Source: Silvimonas iriomotensis (GTDB taxonomy: Bacteria > Pseudomonadota > Gammaproteobacteria > Burkholderiales > Chitinibacteraceae). Taken from it: 64,000 nucleotides of DNA. Location of the stretch: assembly GCF_014645535.1 (NCBI RefSeq), contig NZ_BMLX01000002.1:310001-374000 (forward strand). The letters are read 5' to 3'. Positions 42,881-51,533 of this stretch are shown in pieces. The stretch's first letter is position 1; each line of letters starts with the position of its first letter. The notes below the pieces were generated by a model. The model ran no database searches, was not told where the DNA came from, and saw only the letters and a program-made list of their open reading frames with translations. The position numbers and the translations under genes were made by a program.

Positions 42881-43351
42881 ATGATCACCAGAACCGGTTT
42901 CATCAAGCGCGCAGGCGTTTTGTTAATGGCCGTCCCCTGCTTTGCCCATGCCGTGCTCGGCGGCGCACCGGCCACCACCACCGCAGCGCAAACGGCGCTC
43001 AAGGCGTCGGCCAAAGCGGCCGGCGCAAGCCAGAGCAGCAACGCCGCCTTTACCGTGAACACATTGCAGACCAGCCTTGGCACCACCATCACCGAATACG
43101 TGGGCACCGATGGCAAAGTCTTTGCAGTGAGCTGGACCGGCCCGCAAATGCCTGACCTGCGCACGCTGCTGGGCACGTATTTCACGCAAGTCTCAGAGAA
43201 CGCCACCGTGCGCCACGCCGGCCATAGTGCCAACCTCGTCAATACGAGTGATCTTGTGGTGCAGTCTGGCGGCAAACCGCTGGCATATCACGGCCGCGCC
43301 TGGGTGCCGGCCATGCTGCCCGCAGGCGTCAGCACCGACGATATCCAGTAA
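42881..43351 (+). CDS. DUF2844-family exported protein
   Basis: 156 residues with a signal peptide (MITRTGFIKRAGVLLMAVPCFAHA). The conserved DUF2844 part is VLGGAPATTT ... LGTTITEYVGTDGKVFAVSWTGPQMPDLRTLLG in outline, ending GRAWVPAMLPAGVSTDDIQ. The function is unknown. It is encoded directly before a DUF3443 gene, a pairing common in Betaproteobacteria. GAGGA precedes the ATG. Confidence 0.88.
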   Translation: MITRTGFIKRAGVLLMAVPCFAHAVLGGAPATTTAAQTALKASAKAAGASQSSNAAFTVNTLQTSLGTTITEYVGTDGKVFAVSWTGPQMPDLRTLLGTYFTQVSENATVRHAGHSANLVNTSDLVVQSGGKPLAYHGRAWVPAMLPAGVSTDDIQ

Positions 43352-43406
43352 CCCGGCCTGACACCGGCACACATTCTGACGATTCTGACGAATTCAGGAG
43401 CACACA

Positions 43407-44660
43407 ATGCGGTACTTCTTGCTGGCTTGTCTGGGCAGCCTTTACTTGCTGTTGATTGGCTGTAACGGCGCGGCGGATGGCTCTTCGCTGATCAACCCCA
43501 CAGCAACCCCGACCCCTACGTCGACACCGATCACCGGCAATAACGTGGCCAGTATCACGGTCGACAGCGGCCCGAGCGGCGTCACGGGCGCGCTCAATAT
43601 TCCCTACGTGTCTGTCACCGTGTGCGTGCCTGGCACTAGCAGTTGCACCACCGTGGACCACGTCCTGGTCGATACCGGTTCGACCGGTTTGCGCATCATG
43701 GCCAGCGCACTGAATGGTCTGGCGCTGCCCACACAGAACACGCCTTCTACCGTCTCGGTGCCTAATGTGCCGATGGCAGAGTGCTACAAGTTTGCGGATG
43801 GCTTTATCTGGGGTTCGGTTGCCAAGGCCGACATCACCGTCGGCAGCGAAACCGCCAGCGCGGTGTCGTTGCAGGTCATTGGTGACAGCAACTTCAGCAC
43901 CGTGCCCACCGGTTGCAGCAATGGCGGCTCCAACGAAAGCACGGTGGCGAACTTTGGCGCCAACGGGGTGATCGGGTTGTCGAACATTGTGCATGACTGC
44001 GACACCCTTGGCGCATGCGACACCACCGCCAATGCGGCCTTCTATTACGGCTGCTCGACGGCGTCGAACTGCCTGGCCACGACCATGCCGCTGGCCAGCC
44101 AGGTCATGAATCCAGCCACGCTGTTTGCCACTGACAACAACGGCGTGATGATTGTGATGCCCGCCATCGGCAGCAGTGGCGCCGCCTCGGCCACCGGGTC
44201 GCTGGTGTTCGGCATTGGCACGCAAAGCAACAATGCCTTGAGCGGGGTCACGCAGTACACCACCAACTACGCAGGCGTGCTGTATATGGGCCTGGGCAGC
44301 AGCGCCAGCAGTGCCACCAGCGGGGGTTTCTTTGATACCGGGTCGAACATTTACTTCCTGCCCTCATCCGTGGCGTCCGCTTGCTCATCCAGCCCCGGCC
44401 AGGACTTCTTCTGCCCAAGCACCACATTGAGCACAACGGTGGCGATCGCGGCTTATACCTCGGGCAAGTCCCCTTCGACCACGGTGACGCTGAGCATTGC
44501 CAACGCAACCAGCCTGTTCAACAACGGCAATGTGGCCTACAACAACGTCGGCGGTCCCAACTCGTTCTCGACGATTGATCTGGGCTTCCCGTTCAACTAT
44601 GGCCGCAGCGTGTACGTCGGCTTTAACAGCGGTAGTACGCCAGGCTACGTTGCTTTCTGA
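43407..44660 (+). CDS. DUF3443-family lipoprotein, pepsin-like
   Basis: 417 residues with a lipoprotein signal (lipobox LIGC, Cys19), then a short Pro-Thr linker. The body has two D-T-G motifs in typical hydrophobic settings: HVLVDTGSTGLRI (Asp89) and GGFFDTGSNIYFLP (Asp310), 221 residues apart, and a GVIGLSNI segment reminiscent of the flap-following motif of pepsin-like proteases. It contains many cysteines, so disulfides are expected in the periplasm or on the cell surface. The family is formally of unknown function; protease activity is my inference. AGGAG precedes the ATG. Confidence 0.85.
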   Translation: MRYFLLACLGSLYLLLIGCNGAADGSSLINPTATPTPTSTPITGNNVASITVDSGPSGVTGALNIPYVSVTVCVPGTSSCTTVDHVLVDTGSTGLRIMASALNGLALPTQNTPSTVSVPNVPMAECYKFADGFIWGSVAKADITVGSETASAVSLQVIGDSNFSTVPTGCSNGGSNESTVANFGANGVIGLSNIVHDCDTLGACDTTANAAFYYGCSTASNCLATTMPLASQVMNPATLFATDNNGVMIVMPAIGSSGAASATGSLVFGIGTQSNNALSGVTQYTTNYAGVLYMGLGSSASSATSGGFFDTGSNIYFLPSSVASACSSSPGQDFFCPSTTLSTTVAIAAYTSGKSPSTTVTLSIANATSLFNNGNVAYNNVGGPNSFSTIDLGFPFNYGRSVYVGFNSGSTPGYVAF

Positions 44661-44701
44661 TCTGTCATTGCAAACACAATCAGATACAGCGCTGTGAACC
44701 G

Positions 44702-44731
44702 ATGCCGCCTCCACTGTGAGGCGGCATTTTC
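44702..44731 (+). terminator. Terminator after the DUF3443 gene
   Basis: ATGCCGCCTC-CACTGT-GAGGCGGCAT followed by TTT. Confidence 0.85.
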
Positions 44732-44838
44732 TTGTGTGCTGGCCAGACCGTGGCGTGAACCCCACAGGTGTAAGCTGACGACCGTCGCGACTTTCCCGCC
44801 GTCCGGGTTGCGGCGCCACGCCTGACCGCTTATGCCGA

Positions 44839-44844
44839 TATAAT
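44839..44844 (+). promoter_or_regulatory. -10 element of the binding-protein gene
   Basis: Perfect TATAAT, 116 bp before the start codon, implying a leader of about 110 nt. No convincing -35 hexamer was found. Confidence 0.45.
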
Positions 44845-44960
44845 AGTTTGCCCGGTAACGTTGCCGACCGAGGGGCGTCGGTTCGACACGGGTGTAAGCC
44901 GCACAACGGTCTGCTGTCCATCGCGGGCCGTCGAATCAAAGCATCCAAGGATAAATAAAT

Positions 44961-46088
44961 ATGAAGGCGCTGTGGTTGGGTCTGCTGGCCCTGATTTCCC
45001 TGTCGGCGTTTGCCGCCGAACCAGGTGTAACCGATAACGAAATTCTGCTGGGCCAGTCTGCTGCCCTCTCCGGCCCTGCTGCCGAACTGGGCAAGGGCGT
45101 GAACCGTGGCGCCAAGGCGTATTTTGACTACGTGAACGCGCACGGCGGCGTGAACGGCCGCAAGATCAAACTGGTGGCGCTTGATGACGGCTATGAGCCG
45201 GATCGCGCCGCTGCCAACACGCAAAAGCTCATCAAGGAACAGCAAGTGTTTGCGCTGTTCGGCTATGTGGGCACCCCGACCTCCAACGCCTCGCTGCCGC
45301 TGATCAACCAGAACAGCGTGCCGTTCATTGCGCCGTTTACCGGTGCTGACAGCCTGCGCAACCCGCTGAACAAGAACATCTTCAACGTGCGCGCCGGTTA
45401 TCGCGATGAAGCGGCGGAAATTGCCGAAGCCATGAAGAAGATGGGCATGTCGACCATCAACATCTTCTACCAGAACGATGCCTACGGTCAGGCCGGCCTG
45501 AAGGCCATGCAGGAAGCCTCGCTCAAATACGGTATCAAGATCCAGGCCACCGCCACCGTGCAGCGTAACAGCGTGGAAGTCGCCAAGGCCGTGGACGAAC
45601 TGGTGGTGAAGAGCCCGGCCAACGCCGTGTTCATGGTTACCGCGTATAAATCCAGCGCGGCTTTCATCACCGCCGCCCGCGCCCGCAACTATATTGGCCC
45701 GTTCTACAACGTGTCTTTTGTGGGTACCGAAGCGCTGGTGCATGAACTGAAGAACGACGGCTCTGGCGTGATCGTTTCTCAAGTGATGCCCACCCCGTAC
45801 AACCCCACCCGCCCGGTGACCATCGAGTACGTCAAGGCCCTGTCTGCCGCCGGCGTGACCGATGTGGACTACCCGAGCCTGGAAGGCTACATCGGCGCCC
45901 GCGTGCTGGTGGAAGGCCTCAAGCGCGCCGGCAAGAACCTGACCCGTGAAAAACTGGTCAGCGCGCTGGAAAGCCTGGGCGACTACGACATGGGCGGCTA
46001 TCGCGTGAAGTTCTCCCCGACCAACCACAATGGTTCGACCTATGTTGACCTCACGGTGGTGGATCACGACGGGCGCATTCACAGCTAA
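44961..46088 (+). CDS. ABC transporter binding protein, branched-chain amino acid (LivK) type
   Basis: 375 residues; signal peptide MKALWLGLLALISLSAFA. The mature part is a type I periplasmic binding fold: GVTDNEILLGQSAALSGPAAELG, KIKLVALDDGYEPDRAAAN, FALFGYVGTPTSNASLPLI, and FYQNDAYGQAGLKAM. Similar proteins bind amino acids, amides or aromatic acids. No LivHMGF genes are nearby, so partners must be elsewhere or it has a sensing role. AAGGA precedes the ATG. Confidence 0.9.
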   Translation: MKALWLGLLALISLSAFAAEPGVTDNEILLGQSAALSGPAAELGKGVNRGAKAYFDYVNAHGGVNGRKIKLVALDDGYEPDRAAANTQKLIKEQQVFALFGYVGTPTSNASLPLINQNSVPFIAPFTGADSLRNPLNKNIFNVRAGYRDEAAEIAEAMKKMGMSTINIFYQNDAYGQAGLKAMQEASLKYGIKIQATATVQRNSVEVAKAVDELVVKSPANAVFMVTAYKSSAAFITAARARNYIGPFYNVSFVGTEALVHELKNDGSGVIVSQVMPTPYNPTRPVTIEYVKALSAAGVTDVDYPSLEGYIGARVLVEGLKRAGKNLTREKLVSALESLGDYDMGGYRVKFSPTNHNGSTYVDLTVVDHDGRIHS

Positions 46089-46106
46089 GCTGCCGGGTTT
46101 GCCAAT

Positions 46107-46134
46107 AAAAAACCGCCGCTTCAGGCGGTTTTTT
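46107..46134 (+). terminator. Terminator of the binding-protein gene
   Basis: AAAAAACCGCC-GCTTCA-GGCGGTTTTTT. Confidence 0.9.
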
Positions 46135-46337
46135 ATTGGCCGGCGCCAAGCCATCAGACCAGGGCGACATTACGGCCAGGATGAATCAGCCGCCATCTTC
46201 CAGTCCTGCGCGATCCGCCCCGCTGTAGGACTGCGGTCGCAATCACTTGCACCCGAATGCGCCAGCCACCGACACACCCCGCCGCAGCGCCCGACTAGTA
46301 TCGATCTGGACATCCGCCATCGCGTCGGGAGCTTGCC

Positions 46338-46889
46338 ATGTCTGTTTCTTCCATCACGCCGAACCACCGGGCCAGAATGCCCGTGGTTTCTGCGTTTACC
46401 AGCGGTGCCGCGCTGACCCACGACCGCGCCACGTTTTTGTTGCGGGCGGAACACGCCACGATCCTGCAATTGTTTGCCGAATACGAGCGGCGCAAATATA
46501 CGCTGTCGGCCAGGCAGAAGGCGCATCTGGTGCGCCAGACCTGCCGCTTGCTGGCCTGGCATTCACATGTCGAGGAACAATTGTTCTATCCCGCGGCGCG
46601 GACAGCGTTGCACCGGCAAGGGCATCTGATTGATGAAGCTGCAGTGGAACACGCCACCTGCAATACGCTGATGGCGCAGCTGGAAGTCACGCCGACGGAT
46701 CACCCGTTGTACGAGGCGCGCTTCAAGGTGCTGTCGGAATATGTGGCCATGCACTTTGCCGAAGAAGAAGAGCGCCTGTTCCCGCTGATCCGGGCACTGG
46801 GCACGCTTGATCTGAACACCCTGGGCGATCAGATGCTGAGCTTGCAACATGCCCTGCGTGATGAGGCGCTGGCCGGCAGCGCGCATTAG
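46338..46889 (+). CDS. Hemerythrin-like (HHE) domain protein
   Basis: 183 residues: a 30-residue N-terminal extension, then a four-helix hemerythrin-like bundle with di-iron ligands in LLRAEHATILQLF, WHSHVEEQLFYPAAR, AAVEHATCNTLM and MHFAEEEERLFPLI. Such cytoplasmic proteins bind oxygen or take part in iron, NO or oxidative-stress responses. GGGAG sets the start. Its last 4 bp overlap the convergent DUF488 gene. Confidence 0.9.
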   Translation: MSVSSITPNHRARMPVVSAFTSGAALTHDRATFLLRAEHATILQLFAEYERRKYTLSARQKAHLVRQTCRLLAWHSHVEEQLFYPAARTALHRQGHLIDEAAVEHATCNTLMAQLEVTPTDHPLYEARFKVLSEYVAMHFAEEEERLFPLIRALGTLDLNTLGDQMLSLQHALRDEALAGSAH

Positions 46890-47281
46890 CGCACGTCGGC
46901 ACCGCGTTCAGTCAGCAAGGCGCGCAATACGCTGCGGTGGCAGTGTGCTTCGTCTTCGCAATAGCAGCCGATGGAAAAATTGCTTTGATGCGAGAGCGCG
47001 GCCAGCAGATCAAGCGTGCGGCTGGCATCAGGCTCTGCCATTTGTTTGCGGAACTGTTTGACGAAGGTATCCCAGGCCCGCTGATCGTGCGCGGCCTGGG
47101 CGGTTTGCGCCGCCTGGACCAGCTCGGGCACGGGCGACAGTTGCGGATACCAGACGTCGTAGAAGTCGCGGCTGGCGAACTCGGTTTTGGGTACGCCGCG
47201 CGGTGGCCGCCGCACCGTGCCAATGCGCAGGCCTTCGTCTTGCTGCCTTGCAGAACCCAGCCGGACAATGCGGACGGTCAT
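46886..47281 (-). CDS. DUF488-family protein
   Basis: 131 residues; conserved DUF488 features include the start VRIVRLGSARQQDEGLRIGTVRRPPRG in outline, FYDVWYPQLSPVPEL and the Cys-rich IGCYCEDEAHCHRSVL near the end. The family function is unknown; the C-x-C...C-H cluster suggests metal or substrate binding. AGGAG precedes the ATG. Confidence 0.88.
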   Translation of the reverse strand: MTVRIVRLGSARQQDEGLRIGTVRRPPRGVPKTEFASRDFYDVWYPQLSPVPELVQAAQTAQAAHDQRAWDTFVKQFRKQMAEPDASRTLDLLAALSHQSNFSIGCYCEDEAHCHRSVLRALLTERGADVR

Positions 47282-47299
47282 CAGCGCTCCTGTTGATCG

Positions 47300-48121
47300 C
47301 TAACGCAGGATACGGTCGGCGTGGCTGTATACCGTCAGGCGCTCGCCCCGCACAAAACCAGCCAGCGTCACCCCGGTTTCTTCAGCCAGCCGCACCGCCA
47401 GTGCGGTCGGCGCAGAAATGGCCGCCAGCACCGCAAAGCCGGCGGCAGCCGCCTTGTGCACCATCTCGTACGAAGCCCGGGAACTGATCACCAGCACGCC
47501 ATCACGCACTGGTTGCCGTGCAATGGCGCCAATCAGTTTGTCCAGGGCGTTATGGCGGCCGATATCTTCACGCACGGTTATGCGGCCGTCGTGCCACCAG
47601 CCGGCGGCATGGGCAGCGCCGGTGGCCAGGTTAAGCGGTTGCAAGGCGCCCAGTTGATCCATGGCGCTGAGGATGTCGGCCACAGCCACGCTGGTGCCGG
47701 TGTGTACGGCGGCCAGCGGCCGGATGACGTGCTGCAGCGAATCCTGTCCGCACAAGCCGCAGCCGGTGCGGCCAGTCAGATTACGGCGCTGTTCCTTGAG
47801 CGCAGCAAAACGCTGCTCCGGAATACGCATTTCGACCTGCACACCCGTGGGCAGCGGCACGACTTCCAGATCCAGCAATTCGCCTGGTCTGGCGATAATG
47901 CCCTCCGTCAGCGCAAAGCCCAGCGCGAAGTCTTCCAGATCCAGCGGGCTGGCCATCATCACGGCGTGAGATATCCCGTTGAACACCAGCGCCACCGGCG
48001 TTTCTTCGGCCAGCGTTTCCGGGCGCGATTCGCTCTGGCCGCGATCAATACGCAGCGCCTGAACCCGCGCCGACACCGCCGGCAGGGGCAAATCTACCAG
48101 GCCAGTGACCTCGTTCACGGA
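47300..48121 (-). CDS. fdhD: Formate dehydrogenase accessory sulfurtransferase FdhD
   Basis: 273 residues. FdhD passes sulfur from IscS to the molybdenum cofactor before insertion into formate dehydrogenase. The catalytic cysteines are in GRTGCGLCGQDSLQ; other landmarks are AEETPVALVFNGISHAVMMASP, HAAGWW, TVREDIGRHNALDKLIG and ISSRASYEMVHKAAAAGF. GTG 48121 follows GGGAGG and overlaps the end of the upstream HTH gene; the frame is open to 48151. Confidence 0.93.
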   Translation of the reverse strand, partial: SVNEVTGLVDLPLPAVSARVQALRIDRGQSESRPETLAEETPVALVFNGISHAVMMASPLDLEDFALGFALTEGIIARPGELLDLEVVPLPTGVQVEMRIPEQRFAALKEQRRNLTGRTGCGLCGQDSLQHVIRPLAAVHTGTSVAVADILSAMDQLGALQPLNLATGAAHAAGWWHDGRITVREDIGRHNALDKLIGAIARQPVRDGVLVISSRASYEMVHKAAAAGFAVLAAISAPTALAVRLAEETGVTLAGFVRGERLTVYSHADRILR

Positions 48122-48342
48122 CACAGCGCCCTCCCCGCCTCGGTCAGCCACAGCGTGCGGCGTTTGCCGTCTTGCTGCGTACGCACCAGCGCCTGGCCGT
48201 TCGCCAGCGCGGGCGCGGTCAGTACGGTCAGCGCGCGGTTCAGTTGACTCATGCCCAGCCCCAGCTTTTTGCCGACTTGGTGATCAGACAGTCCATCCTG
48301 CCCGGCCAGCAAGGCCATGATGGCAATCAGCGTTTCTTCCAT
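48115..48342 (-). CDS. Small winged-helix protein beside fdhD
   Basis: 75 residues: LIAIMALLAGQDGLSDHQVGKKLGLGMSQLNRALTVL in outline, then a wing with RTQQDGKRRTLWLTEAGRAL. This looks like a single winged-helix domain without effector part. It lies between the molybdopterin oxidoreductase gene and fdhD, 19 bp after the former and overlapping the latter by 7 bp. A local regulator of formate metabolism is inferred from position only. Confidence 0.78.
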   Translation of the reverse strand: MEETLIAIMALLAGQDGLSDHQVGKKLGLGMSQLNRALTVLTAPALANGQALVRTQQDGKRRTLWLTEAGRALCP

Positions 48343-48361
48343 GATGGATGAATCCGGCCGC

Positions 48362-50641
48362 TCAGGCCGCCGCTTGCTGGTCGCTGGAAAGACTCAGCAC
48401 CACCGGCACCGACTTGGACGCCGGTGTGCGGGCACGGTCGGCCATGCTGTCCAGCGGCACCAGGTTATTGGTTTCCGGGTAATAGCTGGCAAGGCAACCG
48501 GGCGGGATATCGTATTCGACCAGCTTGAAGCGCAGCGCAACGCGCTCGCCATCGTGCCAGACCGACGTCATGTCTACCCACTGGCCTGCGGTGAAGCCCA
48601 GTTTTTCCAGATCGTGCTTGTTGATGAAACACACGCGCCGCTGCCCGAACACCCCGCGATAACGGTCATCCAGGCCGTAGATGGTGGTGTTGTACTGGTC
48701 GTGGCTGCGCACGGTCATCAGATTGAAAATCTGTTTTTCCGTGTGCTTGCGGCGCAGTTCGGTGATCGGCATATCGCCCGGCACCGGGTTGGGCACAAAC
48801 AGCGCCTTACCGGTGGCGGTCACCCATTTGCGGTCCCGCGCGGAGTTACCCAGATAAAAACCGCCCGGCACGTGCACGCGGTGATTGAAGTCGGCAAAGC
48901 CATCAATCACCTCACCGATCTTGTCGCGGATGCGGTCGTAATCTTCAATCAGCCACAGCCATGGCGTCTTGCTGTTTTTCAGCGTGGCCGCGGCCATGCG
49001 CGCCACAATTGCTGGCTCTGATAACAGGTGTTCCGAGGCCGGTGCGTTCATGCCGGCCGAGATATGCACCATGCTCATGGAGTCTTCCACCGTCACGCCT
49101 TGCGCGCCGGCCGCCTGCAGGTCAACCTCGGTACGGCCGAGACACGGCATGATCAGCGCGTCTTTGCCATGTTCCAGGTGCGAGCGGTTGAGCTTGGTGG
49201 TGACATGCACGGTGAGGTCACACTGGCGCAGGCCCGCGCGGGTGCGATCAGAATCCGGCGTGGCCGAGGCAAAATTGCCGCCCATGCCGATAAACACTTT
49301 GGCCTCGCCCTTGAGCATGGCCTCAATGCCGCCGACCACATCGTGGCCGTGTTCGCGCGGCGGTTCAAAATCAAATGCCTTGCCCAGTTTGTTCAGGAAC
49401 TCGACCGAGGGCTTTTCATAAATGCCCATGGTGCGGTCGCCCTGCACATTGGAGTGCCCGCGCACCGGACACGCGCCCGCGCCCGGCTTGCCGATATTGC
49501 CCTTGAGCAGCAACAGATTGATGATGGCCTGGATGGTCGCCACCGAATGCTTGTGCTGGGTGATGCCCATGCCCCACGTGCAAATGGTGGCATTGCTGGC
49601 CATGTACATATCCGCAATGTCGCGCATCTGCGCTTCAGACAGGCCGGACTGTTCTTCAATGTGTTCCCACATCTGTGCGTCCAGCATGGCCAGGAAATCT
49701 TCAAAGCCGCTGGTGTGCTCGTGGATGAAATCGGCATCGATCACGCCGGCTTCCACCACGGCCTTGGCAATGCCGATGGCGACGGCCATATCGCCGCCAA
49801 TGCGCACCTGGTAATAGCTCGACGCAATTTTGGTGCCGTCACCCGAGAGCATGTCCAGCGGGCTTTGCGGATCGGCAAAGCGCTCCAGACCCCGCTCACG
49901 CAGCGGGTTGAACACCACAATGCGGCAACCGCGTTTGGCCGCTTCACGCAGCGTTCCCAGCATGCGCGGGTGGTTGGTGCCGGGGTTCTGGCCAAAGATG
50001 AAGATGGCTTCAGCGTGGTCGAAGTCTTCCAGCGTGACGGTGCCCTTGCCAATGCCCACCTGCTCTTTCATGGCGGTGCCAGAGGGCTCGTGGCACATGT
50101 TGGAGCAATCGGGCAGGTTGTTGGTACCGAACTCACGGATAAACAACTGATACAGGAAAGCGGCTTCGTTAGAGGTGCGGCCAGATGTATAGAACAAAGC
50201 CTCATGCGGGCTGGTCAGCTCATTCAGGTGCTTTGCGGTCAATGCAAACGCGTCATCCCAAGACACCGGCACGTAGCGATCCCGCGTGGCGTCATAACGC
50301 ATGGGCTCAGTCAGACGGCCCTGCGCTTCCAGCCAGTAGTCGTCCTGCGCATTCAGTTCGCGCACCGTATGCTGTTCAAAAAAGGCGCGGTCAATACGGC
50401 GCTCAGTGGCTTCTGCAGCCACCGCCTTGGCGCCGTTCTCGCAAAATTCGAAGGTGGAATGATGGTTCTTGTCTGGCCAGGCGCAACCCGGGCAATCAAA
50501 GCCATCGGGCTGGTTGGATTTGAGCAGCGTGCTGATCCCGCGCACCACAACGCCTTGTTCATGAATGGCGTGCAACACGCTCTTGAGTGCGCCCCAGCCC
50601 CCGGCCGGACGGTTATAGAACTTGATCGCCTGCTTGCTCAT
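48362..50641 (-). CDS. FdhF/YdeP-family molybdopterin oxidoreductase
   Basis: 759 residues, cytoplasmic. The N-terminal cluster motif is DCPGCAWPD with STFEFCENGAKAV, typical of YdeP-type formate dehydrogenase-like proteins. The molybdopterin regions include SGRTSNEAAFLYQLFIREFG, LPDCSNMCHEPSG, IFIFGQNPGTNHPRML and HSNVQGDRTMGI; the C-terminal MopB-binding domain has MTVRSHDQYNTTIYG. There is no selenocysteine. GAGG before ATG 50641 sets the start. E. coli YdeP is linked to acid resistance, and substrate identity remains open; FdhD next door supports formate-dehydrogenase-like maturation. Confidence 0.92.
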   Translation of the reverse strand: MSKQAIKFYNRPAGGWGALKSVLHAIHEQGVVVRGISTLLKSNQPDGFDCPGCAWPDKNHHSTFEFCENGAKAVAAEATERRIDRAFFEQHTVRELNAQDDYWLEAQGRLTEPMRYDATRDRYVPVSWDDAFALTAKHLNELTSPHEALFYTSGRTSNEAAFLYQLFIREFGTNNLPDCSNMCHEPSGTAMKEQVGIGKGTVTLEDFDHAEAIFIFGQNPGTNHPRMLGTLREAAKRGCRIVVFNPLRERGLERFADPQSPLDMLSGDGTKIASSYYQVRIGGDMAVAIGIAKAVVEAGVIDADFIHEHTSGFEDFLAMLDAQMWEHIEEQSGLSEAQMRDIADMYMASNATICTWGMGITQHKHSVATIQAIINLLLLKGNIGKPGAGACPVRGHSNVQGDRTMGIYEKPSVEFLNKLGKAFDFEPPREHGHDVVGGIEAMLKGEAKVFIGMGGNFASATPDSDRTRAGLRQCDLTVHVTTKLNRSHLEHGKDALIMPCLGRTEVDLQAAGAQGVTVEDSMSMVHISAGMNAPASEHLLSEPAIVARMAAATLKNSKTPWLWLIEDYDRIRDKIGEVIDGFADFNHRVHVPGGFYLGNSARDRKWVTATGKALFVPNPVPGDMPITELRRKHTEKQIFNLMTVRSHDQYNTTIYGLDDRYRGVFGQRRVCFINKHDLEKLGFTAGQWVDMTSVWHDGERVALRFKLVEYDIPPGCLASYYPETNNLVPLDSMADRARTPASKSVPVVLSLSSDQQAAA

Positions 50642-50955
50642 GCTCAGTACACCTCGGATAAACCACTTGTCACAACATACCGTTCTCGTCATTTATTTTC
50701 AATAGACGTTTGTCGTAGATCAACGAATCAAAGCATTCAAAAATCTGTATATCCATCGGAAATCCAGACCAATACGAGGAAAAAACCTCACCAAACAAAG
50801 AAGCAAAAACACTATTCATTTTTAAAAACCAAACTTGATTACATTTAAGCAAACATTTTTGCAAGAAATATTTAAGGAAATTCTTATACAAAAATAATTA
50901 ATTCACGCATATAAAATAAATTGAAATTCAACAACAAAGGCCGAAGGAACAAATC
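50642..50955. other. A/T-rich intergenic region
   Basis: 314 bp. The first 50 bp are oxidoreductase promoter DNA; from about 50690 the sequence becomes strongly A/T-rich and stays so into the following genes. A 73-codon minus-strand frame (50670-50891) has no ribosome site and is unconvincing. I see no gene. Confidence 0.6.
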
Positions 50956-51309
50956 ATGAAAATCAAAATCATTACCTCCGTATTTGCAAGCATCCTGGTT
51001 ACGTCCTTATCCGGAAACGCAATTGCGGGGTCAGCAAGGGGACAACTGGAGTCCGTCAAAGTCAGTGCCGCTGGAAATGGACTTGTTTGGTTTTCTCTTT
51101 ATCCAAATGAAACCGTATACAGCAGACCAGATTGCGCAAAAGAAAAGCGAACCTACGCAATACCAGATGAAAACTCCACAATAGGAAAGCAACAAATTGC
51201 ACTCTTGGTGGCAGCAAAAGATTCCGGTCGCACTGTCGCAATTCTGGGGTATGACTATTGCAAAAAACGCAGTCACAGCGAAGATGTTGAACAAATCATC
51301 ATGGAATAA
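50956..51309 (+). CDS. Small secreted protein of unknown function
   Basis: 117 residues with a signal peptide (MKIKIITSVFASILVTSLSGNAIA). The mature part of about 93 residues has two cysteines (SRPDCAKEK and GYDYCKKR), probably one disulfide, and is mostly beta-strand-like (VSAAGNGLVWFSLYPN). Codon use is A/T-rich, unlike its surroundings. GAAGGAA precedes the ATG. The next gene starts 12 bp after its stop, so the two are probably cotranscribed. No family recognised. Confidence 0.8.
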   Translation: MKIKIITSVFASILVTSLSGNAIAGSARGQLESVKVSAAGNGLVWFSLYPNETVYSRPDCAKEKRTYAIPDENSTIGKQQIALLVAAKDSGRTVAILGYDYCKKRSHSEDVEQIIME

Positions 51310-51321
51310 GGAATTATTCAA

Positions 51322-51533
51322 ATGAAAAAAATGGTAGGCACCATCGTGCTTTATTTCCATTCTTTTTATTCATTACCCTTATTCTAAGCGGCTGCGGTGG
51401 GGACGATAGTGAGGAAAACAAATCGACCTCTCCCACCGCCCCACATTCTCAAACGGGGAGCGATGACACAAACAATTCTGATGACGCAGGATCGAAGAAT
51501 AGCGCGGCGAGTCGTACCCCACTCCAGGGTTTT
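51322..51533 (+). pseudogene. 5' end (lipoprotein signal) of the metzincin gene, out of frame
   Basis: ATG 51322, with AAGGA at 51308-51312, opens a frame that stops at 51387 after 21 codons. Adding one A to the seven-A tract at 51325-51331 would instead give MKKNGRHHRALFPFFLFITL followed by ILSGC, a textbook lipoprotein signal (Cys25), running directly into the metzincin frame. In the metzincin frame itself there is no ATG, GTG or TTG between here and 51534. So the gene is disrupted by one base, or read by slippage on the A tract. Confidence 0.7.

Larger units (their letters stand above)
44661..44960. other. Intergenic region and leader of the binding-protein gene
   Basis: 300 bp holding the DUF3443 terminator, a -10 element at 44839-44844 and a leader of about 110 nt. 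A loose direct repeat (GGTGTAAGC-type, about 44769 and 44890) flanks the promoter. A short stem CCGAC/GTCGG (44864-44868, 44877-44881) lies in the leader. Confidence 0.5.

Noticed and set aside
44385-46154. 589-codon minus-strand frame spanning the DUF3443 end and the binding-protein gene
   Set aside because: It runs across two real genes and a terminator with no recognisable domain.
49028-50848. 606-codon plus-strand frame opposite the molybdopterin oxidoreductase
   Set aside because: Antisense shadow; His/Arg/Gln-rich composition without domains.
50670-50891. 73-codon minus-strand frame in the A/T-rich gap
   Set aside because: No ribosome site, overlaps the oxidoreductase promoter, composition as expected from random A/T-rich DNA.
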